Under the pieces are notes generated by a model. It saw only the letters and a list, made by a program, of their open reading frames with translations, searched no databases and was not told the DNA's origin. This document shows positions 1-5,199 of a DNA stretch of 9,189 nucleotides, piece by piece. This stretch comes from Flavobacteriales bacterium (lineage in GTDB: Bacteria > Bacteroidota > Bacteroidia > Flavobacteriales > Flavobacteriaceae), in the NCBI GenBank assembly GCA_003229235.1, contig QIIH01000081.1:1-9189 (forward strand), written 5' to 3'. Within the stretch, counting starts at the first letter, position 1. Each line of letters begins with the position of its first letter. A program made the position numbers and the translations under genes.

Positions 1-469
1 AAATCAAGGAAAAGACAAATACGAAAAAATATATACAAATCAATTACGCTTGTTTTGATACCTCGTATGCTCTGCGTCGAGGTAGTTCATTACCATTGGT
101 GTTCCAGACAACATAGCTACAATCGCCAAATTGTGCCAGCCTGTAATTGATCAGCGAGCGCAAGAAAATCTGATTAACTATGCCTGGGTGATTAAAACTG
201 TCGAATCTAGAGAATTTGTTGGGCAAATAGGCTTTAACGTATCCACTGCGAAGTATAACAAAGACGAAGTGTTTTTTAGTTTGTTGCAAGCATTTTGGGG
301 ACAAGGATTTGCTGCAGAATGGGCAATGGCAGTTTTTAAGTTTGCCTTCGAAAATTTAAACCTTCATCGTTTAGAAGCCGAGGTTGCGGTGACAAACAGC
401 AAATCTATTGCGCTTTTGGAGCGATTAGGAATGCAGCGCGAAGGGCTTCACAGAAAAATTTTACCTTTA

Positions 470-500
470 AACCTGAGTTCGGCTTAAGATTTGTTTACAG
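470..500 (+). repeat. Left terminal inverted repeat of the MITE
   Basis: This 31-bp end matches the reverse complement of 758-788 at 29 positions; the mismatches are at 492-493. It supplies the TAA (485-487) that truncates the GNAT reading frame. Confidence 0.85.
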
Positions 501-757
501 TTTAGATGTATTTTTATTCAATTCGAAGTCAGATTTTCGAAAGACTAACTAGTTAATTTAAGAAAATTTGGCAAGAAACCGACAAAGGAGGTTCACGAAC
601 ACCATTAAAGAAAATAAACAAGGAGTGAGTAATTGGGGAAAATTCATCAAATCCAAAGGCAATTCTAATAAAAGGCAACCTTTTTTATGTAAAATTTTTA
701 AAATATCGAGATATTCCTTTAAACTTTACATTTCAAATCTCACCTTTTCTTAGAACT

Positions 758-788
758 CTGTAAATTAATCTTAAGCCGAACTCAGGTT
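758..788 (-). repeat. Right terminal inverted repeat of the MITE
   Basis: This is the inverted partner of 470-500, with 29 of 31 positions matching. The GNAT 3' remnant resumes immediately after the flanking TTA at 789-791, and the next gene starts 55 bases further on. Confidence 0.85.
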
Positions 789-843
789 TTAGCTATGGGT
801 TGGACAGACAACTATTGGTTTGCAATTTTAAAAGAAGACTGGA

Positions 844-1317
844 ATGTTACCTAGCGATGTAAAACAAATGATAGACGCCTGCGTTTTGTGTTGGCTTGCT
901 ACAAGCTGCCCAGATGGGCAACCTAATGTTTCGCCTAAGGAATTGTTTACGTATAGCGAAGATGACCACATAATTATTGCGAATATTGCATCGCCTCAAA
1001 CCATTAAAAACATAAAAGCGAACCCAAAAGTCTGTGTGAGTTTTGTAGAAGTGTTTTTGCAAAAGGGGTATCAAATAAAGGATGTAGCAAAAGTGATTTC
1101 CCTTAAAAATGCTTCTGCTGTTGTAAATTTTGAACGCTTACAGCAGTTAGCAGGCGATAAATTTACTGTAGGCTCGCTGATACAAATTCAGCCGATAGGC
1201 GTTAAAGAAATAGTAGCCCCTAGTTATGCATTTTACCCCGAAACTACAGAAGCTCAAATGATAGTTGGCGCAATGAAAGCCTATAAAGTAGCCCATAAAA
1301 TAGATTATGATGGTTAA
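844..1317 (+). CDS. Pyridoxamine 5'-phosphate oxidase-like split-barrel flavoprotein
   Basis: The 157-residue product has the small split-barrel fold of the PNPOx-like family, whose members bind FMN or a related cofactor. N-terminal landmarks are VLCWLAT (14-20), NVSPKE (28-33) and IANIASPQTIKNIKANP (45-61), followed by VCVSF (63-67), as in short cytosolic members annotated 'pyridoxamine 5'-phosphate oxidase family'. These short proteins generally lack proven PdxH activity, so a role in vitamin B6 synthesis should not be assumed. The C-terminal APSYAFYPETTE segment is also typical, and the length looks complete. ATG 844 lies inside the former GNAT frame, 11 bases before its stop (852-854). 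The two genes therefore once overlapped and were probably translationally coupled; the MITE 55 bases upstream has broken that arrangement. No clear promoter or ribosome-binding site is visible in the remaining gap. Confidence 0.85.
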   Translation: MLPSDVKQMIDACVLCWLATSCPDGQPNVSPKELFTYSEDDHIIIANIASPQTIKNIKANPKVCVSFVEVFLQKGYQIKDVAKVISLKNASAVVNFERLQQLAGDKFTVGSLIQIQPIGVKEIVAPSYAFYPETTEAQMIVGAMKAYKVAHKIDYDG

Positions 1318-1319
1318 AG

Positions 1320-1453
1320 CTTGCCTTCTTACAAAAAGGATATGTAGGCCTATATCGAGATGGCTTGTATAAAAATACACCTTGGTGTCGCACGTGTTTG
1401 CTTTTTATGACCTAAACAGAAACGCAATATATTTTGTGCAGGACGCCGAGTAA
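1320..1453 (+). pseudogene. Decayed coding remnant of unknown family
   Basis: Two adjoining frames look protein-like. Frame 3 reads AFLQKGYVGLYRDGLYKNTP (1323-1382). Frame 2 then reads VSHVFAFYDLNRNAIYFVQ, plus a short tail, ending at TAA 1451-1453. One missing T near 1382-1384 would join them as ...KNTP-LVSHVFAFYDL.... The second half resembles the last strands of a small alpha/beta or VOC-like domain, but I cannot name the family. No start codon or N-terminal part is visible, so this would be the 3' end of a mostly deleted gene. The call rests on amino-acid texture alone and is tentative. Confidence 0.35.
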
Positions 1454-1699
1454 GAGCACAACCAATAAATAACTTGCCTTAATGTTAGTTTAGAACTCGT
1501 TTAAACTTTTTCTATTCCCTAAAAAATAATTAAAACGTGTCCATATTTTGGTACTTTTCTAATACGTATCGCTGCTATGTACTTCAAAAAGTGCCTCATC
1601 TGAACAAGTTTATTCTCATTTTCGGTTAAATACAAAAATTTAAATGAGCTCATAGAGTATTGTGATGCAGGGCTTGTAAGGTTTGGATTTTTTTTTGAC
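1454..1699. other. Intergenic region before trxA, no recognisable gene
   Basis: This AT-rich stretch separates the decayed remnant from the trxA promoter. I see no tRNA, no strong hairpin and no extended repeat. The only open frame of note is a 44-codon one on the minus strand (1519-1653) without homology that I recognise. Confidence 0.5.
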
Positions 1700-1707
1700 T
1701 ACTTTTG
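1700..1707 (+). promoter_or_regulatory. Bacteroidota -7 promoter element (TACTTTTG) of trxA
   Basis: TACTTTTG matches the TANNTTTG -7 consensus of the primary Bacteroidota sigma factor exactly. It would start transcription near 1712, leaving a leader of about 15 bases before the trxA ATG. The -33 partner is weak: the nearest TTTG (1682-1685) is only 14 bases upstream instead of about 19. There is no Shine-Dalgarno sequence before the ATG, as is usual in this phylum. Confidence 0.55.
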
Positions 1708-1726
1708 TACTAATAAATGTAATATT

Positions 1727-2047
1727 ATGGCTTTAGAAATAACAGATCAGAACTTCGAAGAAGTTGTTTTAAACAGTGACATACCAGTAATGGTAGATTT
1801 TTGGGCAGCATGGTGCGGGCCTTGTCGTATGGTAGGACCTATCATCGAGAAAATAAGCACAGATTTTGATGGCAAAGCAGTTGTCGGGAAGCTAGATGTA
1901 GATGCCAATCAAGAATTTGCGGCTAAATACGGAGTAAGAAACATCCCTACTGTTTTAGTATTCCAAAATGGAGAAGTAGTAGGAAGACAAGTTGGAGTAG
2001 CGCCAGAGAAAGCATACACAGATGCACTCAATGGGTTGTTGAACTAA
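1727..2047 (+). CDS. trxA: Thioredoxin
   Basis: The 106-residue product is a full-length cytosolic thioredoxin, the general protein disulfide reductase recharged by thioredoxin reductase. The active site WCGPC has Cys30 and Cys33, the buried Asp is at 24 (VDFWA), and the cis-proline loop is NIPT with Pro74. There is no signal peptide or added domain, so it belongs to the classical TrxA group rather than the TlpA/ResA periplasmic group. A good -7 element lies 20 bases upstream of the ATG and an intrinsic terminator follows 19 bases after the stop. The DUF58 gene lies directly downstream in the same direction. In flavobacteria I recall dnaE as the usual upstream neighbour of trxA; here the upstream DNA is decayed or repeat-derived instead. 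Confidence 0.97.
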   Translation: MALEITDQNFEEVVLNSDIPVMVDFWAAWCGPCRMVGPIIEKISTDFDGKAVVGKLDVDANQEFAAKYGVRNIPTVLVFQNGEVVGRQVGVAPEKAYTDALNGLLN

Positions 2048-2066
2048 TTTATAGAAGTATTAACGT

Positions 2067-2097
2067 AAAAAGGTTTGCCTATTGGCGAACCTTTTTT
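2067..2097 (+). terminator. Rho-independent terminator after trxA
   Basis: AAAAAGGTTTGCC (2067-2079) pairs with GGCGAACCTTTTT across a TATT loop (2080-2083), with one G-T pair in the stem, and runs into a T tract ending at 2097. It lies between trxA and the DUF58 gene and leaves only 13 bases before the latter's ATG. Confidence 0.85.
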
Positions 2098-2110
2098 AGT
2101 TTAGCTCAAG

Positions 2111-3028
2111 ATGGACATTCAAAAGCAAATTAACGAGATATCGGGCTTTAAAAACCTCGAACTTTTGGCCTCTCAAGTGGTCGAAGGTTTTATCTCGGGA
2201 TTGCATAAAAGTCCTTTTCATGGCTTCTCTGCCGAGTTTGCTGAACACAAAATTTACAATGCTGGCGAATCTACCAAACATATAGATTGGAAACTCTTTG
2301 CGAAAACCGATAAGCTCTATACAAAGCGCTACGAAGAAGAGACCAATTTGCGTTGTCATTTAATTTTGGACAACTCTAGCTCGATGCACTTCCCAGAAAT
2401 TAAGGAGTATAGAATCGATTCTTTAAATAAAATCAGTTTTTCTGCCTTGGCTGCGGCCGCGATCATGAATCTCTTAAAACGACAACGTGATGCCGTGGGG
2501 ATGAGTATATATTCTGATACTTACGAATATTATGTCGGCGAAAAGGGTAGCGAAAGACATCATCAGCAGTTATTGCATAAATTAAACGAGGCGATAACGG
2601 TTCCAGCAAGAGCTAAACAAACAGAGACTTATCAATATTTGCATCAAATTGCCGATAAGATAAAACGTCGCTCTCTGGTGTTTTTGTTTACCGATATGTT
2701 TCAGACGTCTGCCGAGCGTGAAGCCCTGCAACACCTAAAGTATAACAAGCATGAAGTAGTGCTTTTTCACGTCTTTGATAAAGAAAAGGAGTGGGCTTTT
2801 GATTTTAATAACCGCCCAAAGCGCTTTGTAGATGTAGAGTCTGGCGAGCATGTTAATTTGTATGCAGATCAGGTTAAAGACAATTATAAAGAAGCTATCA
2901 CCGAATATTTTAACGCTATCCGCCTTAAATGTGGGCAATATCGCATCAATTATATCGAGGCAGATGTGCGCCAATCTTTCGATAAAATACTGACTACCTT
3001 CCTTGTAGAACGCGGGAAGTTTGGCTAA
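2111..3028 (+). CDS. DUF58 domain protein (von Willebrand factor A-like)
   Basis: The 305-residue product belongs to the DUF58 family, soluble proteins with a vWA-like domain usually partnered with MoxR-type AAA+ ATPases. The DUF58 motif is clear: an FHGFSAEFAEHKIYNAGE stretch (36-53) leading to HIDWKLFAKTDKLY (57-70). A MIDAS-like metal site follows at DNSSS (87-91), after the hydrophobic strand HLIL (83-86), with the later strand VFLFTDMF (190-197) supplying another Asp. The length is typical of the short DUF58 group, and no membrane segment is seen. No moxR gene lies in the window. The ATG starts just after the trxA terminator, with no promoter in the 13 bases between, so expression may come from read-through. 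The biological role of this short type is not established. Confidence 0.88.
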   Translation: MDIQKQINEISGFKNLELLASQVVEGFISGLHKSPFHGFSAEFAEHKIYNAGESTKHIDWKLFAKTDKLYTKRYEEETNLRCHLILDNSSSMHFPEIKEYRIDSLNKISFSALAAAAIMNLLKRQRDAVGMSIYSDTYEYYVGEKGSERHHQQLLHKLNEAITVPARAKQTETYQYLHQIADKIKRRSLVFLFTDMFQTSAEREALQHLKYNKHEVVLFHVFDKEKEWAFDFNNRPKRFVDVESGEHVNLYADQVKDNYKEAITEYFNAIRLKCGQYRINYIEADVRQSFDKILTTFLVERGKFG

Positions 3029-3044
3029 TCTTCGTTATTGCCTA

Positions 3045-3064
3045 TGAGCCTTGGTATAGGCTCA
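3045..3064 (+). other. Hairpin after the DUF58 gene, possible weak terminator
   Basis: TGAGCC (3045-3050) pairs with GGCTCA (3059-3064) across an 8-base loop. An alternative stem, GCCTAT (3040-3045) with ATAGGC (3056-3061), uses overlapping bases. No T tract follows directly, so termination is uncertain. Confidence 0.4.
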
Positions 3065-3094
3065 GAAAGTTTTGCGAATTATTTTAAAGAATTG

Positions 3095-3125
3095 TTTGCC
3101 AAAATAAATAGGAGGTGTATATTTG
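3095..3125 (+). promoter_or_regulatory. Consensus Bacteroidota promoter of the tRNA-Asp unit
   Basis: TTTG at 3095-3098 and TATATTTG at 3118-3125 are separated by exactly 19 bases, a full match to the TTTG-N19-TANNTTTG consensus of the Bacteroidota housekeeping sigma factor. Transcription would start near 3130, giving a leader of about 97 bases before the tRNA. Confidence 0.85.
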
Positions 3126-3143
3126 CCAACGCTAATACAGCAT

Positions 3144-3217
3144 GAGACTTGTCTCTAAAAGTATGGTAACAATTTCTACAAAGCCTAACTGTTGTTAGGA
3201 CCAGCCTTAAAACTGGT
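3144..3217 (+). other. Structured leader of the tRNA-Asp transcript (three small hairpins)
   Basis: Three inverted repeats lie in order between the promoter and the tRNA. The first is GAGA-CTTG-TCTC (3144-3155), which has a stable CUUG-type tetraloop. The second is CCTAAC-TGTT-GTTAGG (3184-3199). The third is ACCAG (3200-3204) with CTGGT (3213-3217). GTTAG at 3216-3220 could replace 3194-3198 in pairing with CTAAC, so alternative folds exist. The likely role is in 5' processing or spacing of the tRNA precursor; nothing shows a regulatory function. Confidence 0.45.
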
Positions 3218-3226
3218 TAGAAAATT

Positions 3227-3300
3227 GGTCTGGTAGTTCAGTTGGTTAGAATACCTGCCTGTCACGCAGGGGGTCGCGAGTTCGAGTCTCGTCCAGACCG
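3227..3300 (+). tRNA. tRNA-Asp (anticodon GTC)
   Basis: The gene folds as a complete cloverleaf. The acceptor stem GGTCTGG (3227-3233) pairs with CCAGACC (3293-3299), with discriminator G at 3300, as expected for tRNA-Asp. The anticodon stem CCTGC (3254-3258) pairs with GCAGG (3266-3270) around loop CTGTCAC, giving anticodon GTC at 3261-3263. The TTCGAGT T-loop is present. CCA is not encoded and must be added after transcription. The gene has its own consensus promoter and a terminator at 3488-3517. Confidence 0.97.
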
Positions 3301-3305
3301 CTTAA

Positions 3306-3470
3306 ACACCTTCGAAGGAAGGTGTCTCATTAAAGAGATAACCGCTCTTGATGGGAAGAGATTCCTGCCTTCGCAGGAATAAAGATGTTGTGTTGCTCTG
3401 CGAAAGCAGAGATAGATTCCTGCAAACGCAGGAATTGAATGTGGTTTAGAAATTACCGCTTTTGCGGTAA
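3306..3470 (+). repeat. Series of six small hairpins downstream of tRNA-Asp (REP-like)
   Basis: Consecutive perfect inverted repeats fill the space between the tRNA and its terminator. They are ACACCTT/AAGGTGT (3306-3325), CTCTT/AAGAG (3345-3360), ATTCCTGC-CTTC-GCAGGAAT (3361-3380), CTCTGC-GAAA-GCAGAG (3396-3411), ATTCCTGC-AAAC-GCAGGAAT (3416-3435) and TTACCGC-TTTT-GCGGTAA (3453-3470). The third and fifth share the same 8-bp stem with different loops. Hairpins three to six all have the form YGC-NNNN-GCR at the tip. The whole series lies inside the inferred tRNA transcript. Palindromes of the ATTCCTGC...GCAGGAAT type are, from memory, dispersed in many genomes as REP-like elements. Confidence 0.75.
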
Positions 3471-3487
3471 CAAGTTAGACCAATGAG

Positions 3488-3517
3488 AAGCTTTTCCGAA
3501 TAGGGGAGGCTTTTTTT
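3488..3517 (+). terminator. Rho-independent terminator of the tRNA-Asp unit
   Basis: AAGCTTTTCC (3488-3497) pairs with GGGGAGGCTT (3503-3512) over ten positions, three of them G-T, across loop GAATA. A run of seven Ts (3511-3517) follows. It closes a transcript of roughly 390 bases starting at the 3095-3125 promoter. Confidence 0.8.
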
Positions 3518-3557
3518 GTTTTATAATATTCTTGAGTCTTGAGTAATTAGAGTAATC

Positions 3558-3732
3558 TTATCACTTATCACTTATCACTTATCACTTATCACTTATCACT
3601 TTTAGTTTTTAACTTTCCACTTTTCACTTTTAGTTTTTCACTTATCACTTATCACTTTTAGTTTTTAACTTTCCACTTTTCACTTTTAGTTTTTCACTTT
3701 CCACTTTTCACTTTTAGTTTTTCACTTTTCAT
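3558..3732 (+). repeat. Heptad minisatellite array, 25 units (consensus TTTTCAC)
   Basis: The array is exactly 25 x 7 bases with no phase break. It opens with six identical TTATCAC units (3558-3599). An eight-heptad (56-base) block follows: TTTTAGT, TTTTAAC, TTTCCAC, TTTTCAC, TTTTAGT, TTTTCAC, TTATCAC, TTATCAC (3600-3655). The block then repeats at 3656-3711 with only the last two heptads changed. The array closes with TTTTAGT, TTTTCAC, TTTTCAT. Seven is not a multiple of three and no open frame uses it. The last unit ends 50 bases before the thioesterase ATG, so any promoter of that gene lies in or against the array. Confidence 0.93.
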
Positions 3733-3782
3733 TATCTCAACCTTAACCGATATTCAAAATTTTATTCGTAATTTAATCTACT

Positions 3783-4328
3783 ATGAAATACGCCGCTATA
3801 GAATCCTCTCAAGTAACCTTTACCCAGCTTATGCTGCCTTCTCATTCTAACTTTAGCGGAAAAATTCACGGGGGATATATCCTTAGCCTTATGGATCAAG
3901 TTGCATTTTCTTGTGCTTCTCGTCATTCGGGGCATTATTGTGTTACAGCTTCGGTAAATAAGGTAGACTTTTTGCATCCCATCGAGGTAGGCGAACTAGT
4001 CACCTTAAAATCGTCGATTAATTATACTGGGCGCACCTCTATGGTGGTTGGGATTCGTGTAGAATCTGAAAGTATTAAGACAGGAGAAGTAAAACATTGT
4101 AATTCTTCATATTTTACTATGGTGGCAAAAGATGCTGAAGGTAACAATGTGCCAATTCCCGGAATTATTTTGTCCAATGCAGACAGTGTTCGTAGGTTTG
4201 CTCGTATTATCCGCAGAAACGAGTTGGCAAAAAAGCATAGTGCTGGCTTTAAACGAGAAAATTTTATAGTGAACGATTATCTTGAGAAACTAACCACTCA
4301 AAATGTAAAAGTGGAGTTAGCTGTATAG
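3783..4328 (+). CDS. Acyl-CoA thioesterase, hotdog fold (YciA/ACOT-like)
   Basis: This 181-residue protein would hydrolyse acyl-CoA to free fatty acid and CoA in the cytosol. It has the hotdog helix-and-sheet signature of the bacterial YciA / eukaryotic ACOT group. MLPSHSNFSGKIHGGYILSLMDQVA (17-41) carries the conserved Asn23, the His-Gly-Gly turn (29-31) and Asp38 of the active-site helix. The strands CVTASVNKVDFLHPIEVGE and TGRTSMVVGI follow. The family core ends near residue 130, and the last 50 residues are a charged tail without a motif I know. Chain-length preference cannot be read from sequence. The gene stands alone between two heptad arrays in the same orientation, with no neighbour in its pathway. 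Neither a Shine-Dalgarno nor a consensus -7 element is visible in the 50 bases before the ATG. Confidence 0.9.
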   Translation: MKYAAIESSQVTFTQLMLPSHSNFSGKIHGGYILSLMDQVAFSCASRHSGHYCVTASVNKVDFLHPIEVGELVTLKSSINYTGRTSMVVGIRVESESIKTGEVKHCNSSYFTMVAKDAEGNNVPIPGIILSNADSVRRFARIIRRNELAKKHSAGFKRENFIVNDYLEKLTTQNVKVELAV

Positions 4329-4340
4329 AGAAAAGGGATT

Positions 4341-4357
4341 GTTTAATCGTTTAATCG
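4341..4357 (+). repeat. Short direct repeat GTTTAATC x2
   Basis: GTTTAATC occurs twice in tandem and is followed by the partial copy GTTGAG. It sits between the thioesterase stop and the second heptad array. No function is evident. Confidence 0.5.
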
Positions 4358-4372
4358 TTGAGTTGTGTACTT

Positions 4373-4456
4373 TTTTCACTTTTCACTTTTCACTTTTCAC
4401 TTTTCACTTCTCACTTCTCACTTCTCACTTTTAGTTTTTAACTTTCCACTTTCCAT
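4373..4456 (+). repeat. Heptad minisatellite array, 12 units (consensus TTTTCAC)
   Basis: Exactly 12 x 7 bases: five TTTTCAC (4373-4407), three TTCTCAC (4408-4428), then TTTTAGT, TTTTAAC, TTTCCAC and TTTCCAT. The three-heptad word TTTTAGT-TTTTAAC-TTTCCAC is the one that opens both 56-base blocks of the first array. Both arrays end in a heptad with CAT in place of CAC. Orientation is the same as the first array, so the thioesterase gene sits between direct repeats. Confidence 0.93.
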
Positions 4457-4662
4457 GTCGCTTCTGTATTTAACAACGCCTAGGTGGATTTCTTTTGGTT
4501 AAAACGATTTAGGCAACTTTTTTTTCGTTTTCAATTCAAATCGATACCTTAGCCATAGCAGTAACATTTATGTGGATCGAAAATATTTAAACCACTTTTG
4601 AACCGTTATATTTAATACTGATAAAGAAAACAGCTACCCATTAAAATAAACTGTTATTTGGA
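4457..4662. other. Leader region of the four-gene ABC operon, no clear promoter
   Basis: No gene is visible here. TATATTTA (4607-4614) matches seven of eight positions of the TANNTTTG -7 element and lies 49 bases before the first ATG, but it has no -33 partner at the right spacing. It is only a weak promoter candidate. Confidence 0.3.
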
Positions 4663-5199
4663 ATGATTGCAATTCCCAAACAACCACCGCTATTTTTTTC
4701 TTATATCCGAGTTGGGTATTTGCTCTATTTGGCGCTTATTCTATTTGTTCTAGAATCATGGTTTTATGGGTATAAATTAGATTTGGCTATAAGGAACGAG
4801 TCTGCCTTGATTGTCGTGTTTTGGTTATGGTGTTTTCTGTTTTCATTTATTCATATTTTTCTCGTAATTATGGATGGTTGGTCGCGCTTTCAGAATTATA
4901 AAAGAGCGAAGGATCAATTATTTTTATATGGCTTTAAAGAGCGTATTGCCTTGGGGTATATAGGTTCTAAATGCCAACGAATGGCTGCCATCACTGCAGC
5001 AGACGAGTTGGGTATGGGTAACGAGCTTAAAGATTTTTACGCCGATCAAGGGGTAAAGTGGCATCATTATATTCCGTACTTTATGGTAAAAGAACCCGCG
5101 TTTATGACCAAAAAGAGTTTTTGGTCTCGCACCTTTCTCGAGCAAAAATACCATGCTAAATACAATTATCACGAGCTTTACAGAATGTCTACTATATGA
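4663..5199 (+). CDS. Two-TM inner-membrane protein of unknown function, first gene of ABC operon
   Basis: I do not recognise a named family. The 178-residue protein has two hydrophobic segments, about 15-35 and 48-70, separated by a short polar loop. A roughly 108-residue soluble C-terminal part follows, probably cytoplasmic because basic residues (KRAKD) come right after the second segment. That part contains a GSKCQRMAAITAADELG stretch (101-117) with a lone Cys104, an aromatic GVKWHHYIPYF stretch (130-140), and an end rich in aromatics (SFWSRTFLEQKYHAKYNYHE). Similar small proteins beside transport genes are familiar to me from Bacteroidota, without a known function. Its stop overlaps the next start (ATGA at 5196-5199), so it is translationally coupled to the ABC ATPase. 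It is probably an accessory or assembly partner of the transporter (inference). Confidence 0.8.
   Translation: MIAIPKQPPLFFSYIRVGYLLYLALILFVLESWFYGYKLDLAIRNESALIVVFWLWCFLFSFIHIFLVIMDGWSRFQNYKRAKDQLFLYGFKERIALGYIGSKCQRMAAITAADELGMGNELKDFYADQGVKWHHYIPYFMVKEPAFMTKKSFWSRTFLEQKYHAKYNYHELYRMSTI

Larger units (their letters stand above)
470..788. mobile_element. MITE-like non-autonomous element, 319 bp, inserted in the GNAT gene
   Basis: The two ends are inverted copies over 31 bp with only two mismatches (470-500 against 758-788; outer core AACCTGAGTTCGGCTTAAG). Direct TTA copies flank the element at 467-469 and 789-791 and are taken as the target-site duplication. Deleting the element plus one TTA restores a continuous GNAT reading frame, which fixes the size of the insertion independently of the repeats. 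The interior (501-757) is AT-rich and holds no transposase I can recognise, so the element would need a transposase supplied in trans. A 3-bp TTA duplication fits the TNA targets known for some IS5-family subgroups (ISL2, IS1031), but this link is only a hint. The parent IS is not identified. Confidence 0.85.
32..854 (+). pseudogene. GNAT acetyltransferase (RimJ/RimL type), interrupted by a MITE and with a damaged 5' end
   Basis: GNAT enzymes move an acetyl group from acetyl-CoA to an amine; the RimJ/RimL-like branch is about 170-180 residues. The core is open from 86 to 469 and shows the acetyl-CoA loop QAFWGQGFAAEWA (about 289-327), then the family's NSKSIALLERLGMQREG stretch. At 470 the frame enters an inserted element and stops at TAA 485-487 after five element-encoded residues (NLSSA). 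The missing C-terminus lies beyond the element: GWTDNYWFAILKEDWN, ending at TAG 852-854. Removing 322 bases (element plus one TTA) joins HRKILPL to AMGWTDNYW in frame. The 5' end is also damaged: TAG at 83-85 is in frame, EVVHY (79-93) lies in frame 1, and TIGVPDN continues in frame 2 from 92. A trace of the N-terminal strand (YTNQLRL, 32-52) precedes it. A short product from TTG 131 is possible but would lack both ends of the fold. Pseudogene status is direct observation; substrate is unknown. Confidence 0.85.

Noticed and set aside
568..753. 61-residue open frame inside the MITE
   Set aside because: It has a TTG start, low-complexity Lys/Asn/Phe-rich composition and no transposase motif. 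It ends just before the right inverted repeat, as chance would allow.
1519..1653. 44-residue minus-strand open frame upstream of trxA
   Set aside because: No recognisable family, AT-rich, and no promoter seen; too short to support by itself.
2096..2359. Minus-strand open frame opposite the DUF58 gene, and similar frames opposite other genes
   Set aside because: They are shadows of clearly coding plus-strand genes, with no domain or motif of their own.
3110..3158. Perfect AGGAGGT followed by a TTG-started 11-residue frame
   Set aside because: The stretch lies inside the tRNA promoter (3095-3125), so it would not be transcribed from there, and Bacteroidota rarely use Shine-Dalgarno sequences.
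3167..3199. AATTTCTAC followed by a stem-loop with TGTT loop resembles a Cas12a-type CRISPR repeat
   Set aside because: Only one copy, the stem is CCTAAC/GTTAGG instead of the conserved TCTAC/GTAGA, an extra stretch separates the two parts, and no cas gene or spacer array is present.
3306..3470. Hairpin series as a CRISPR array
   Set aside because: Stems differ, spacing is irregular and there are no unique spacers of constant length.
3531..3544. CTTGAGT x2 as an extension of the heptad array
   Set aside because: It is a 7-base duplication but of unrelated sequence, separated by 13 bases from the first TTATCAC unit and not in phase with it.
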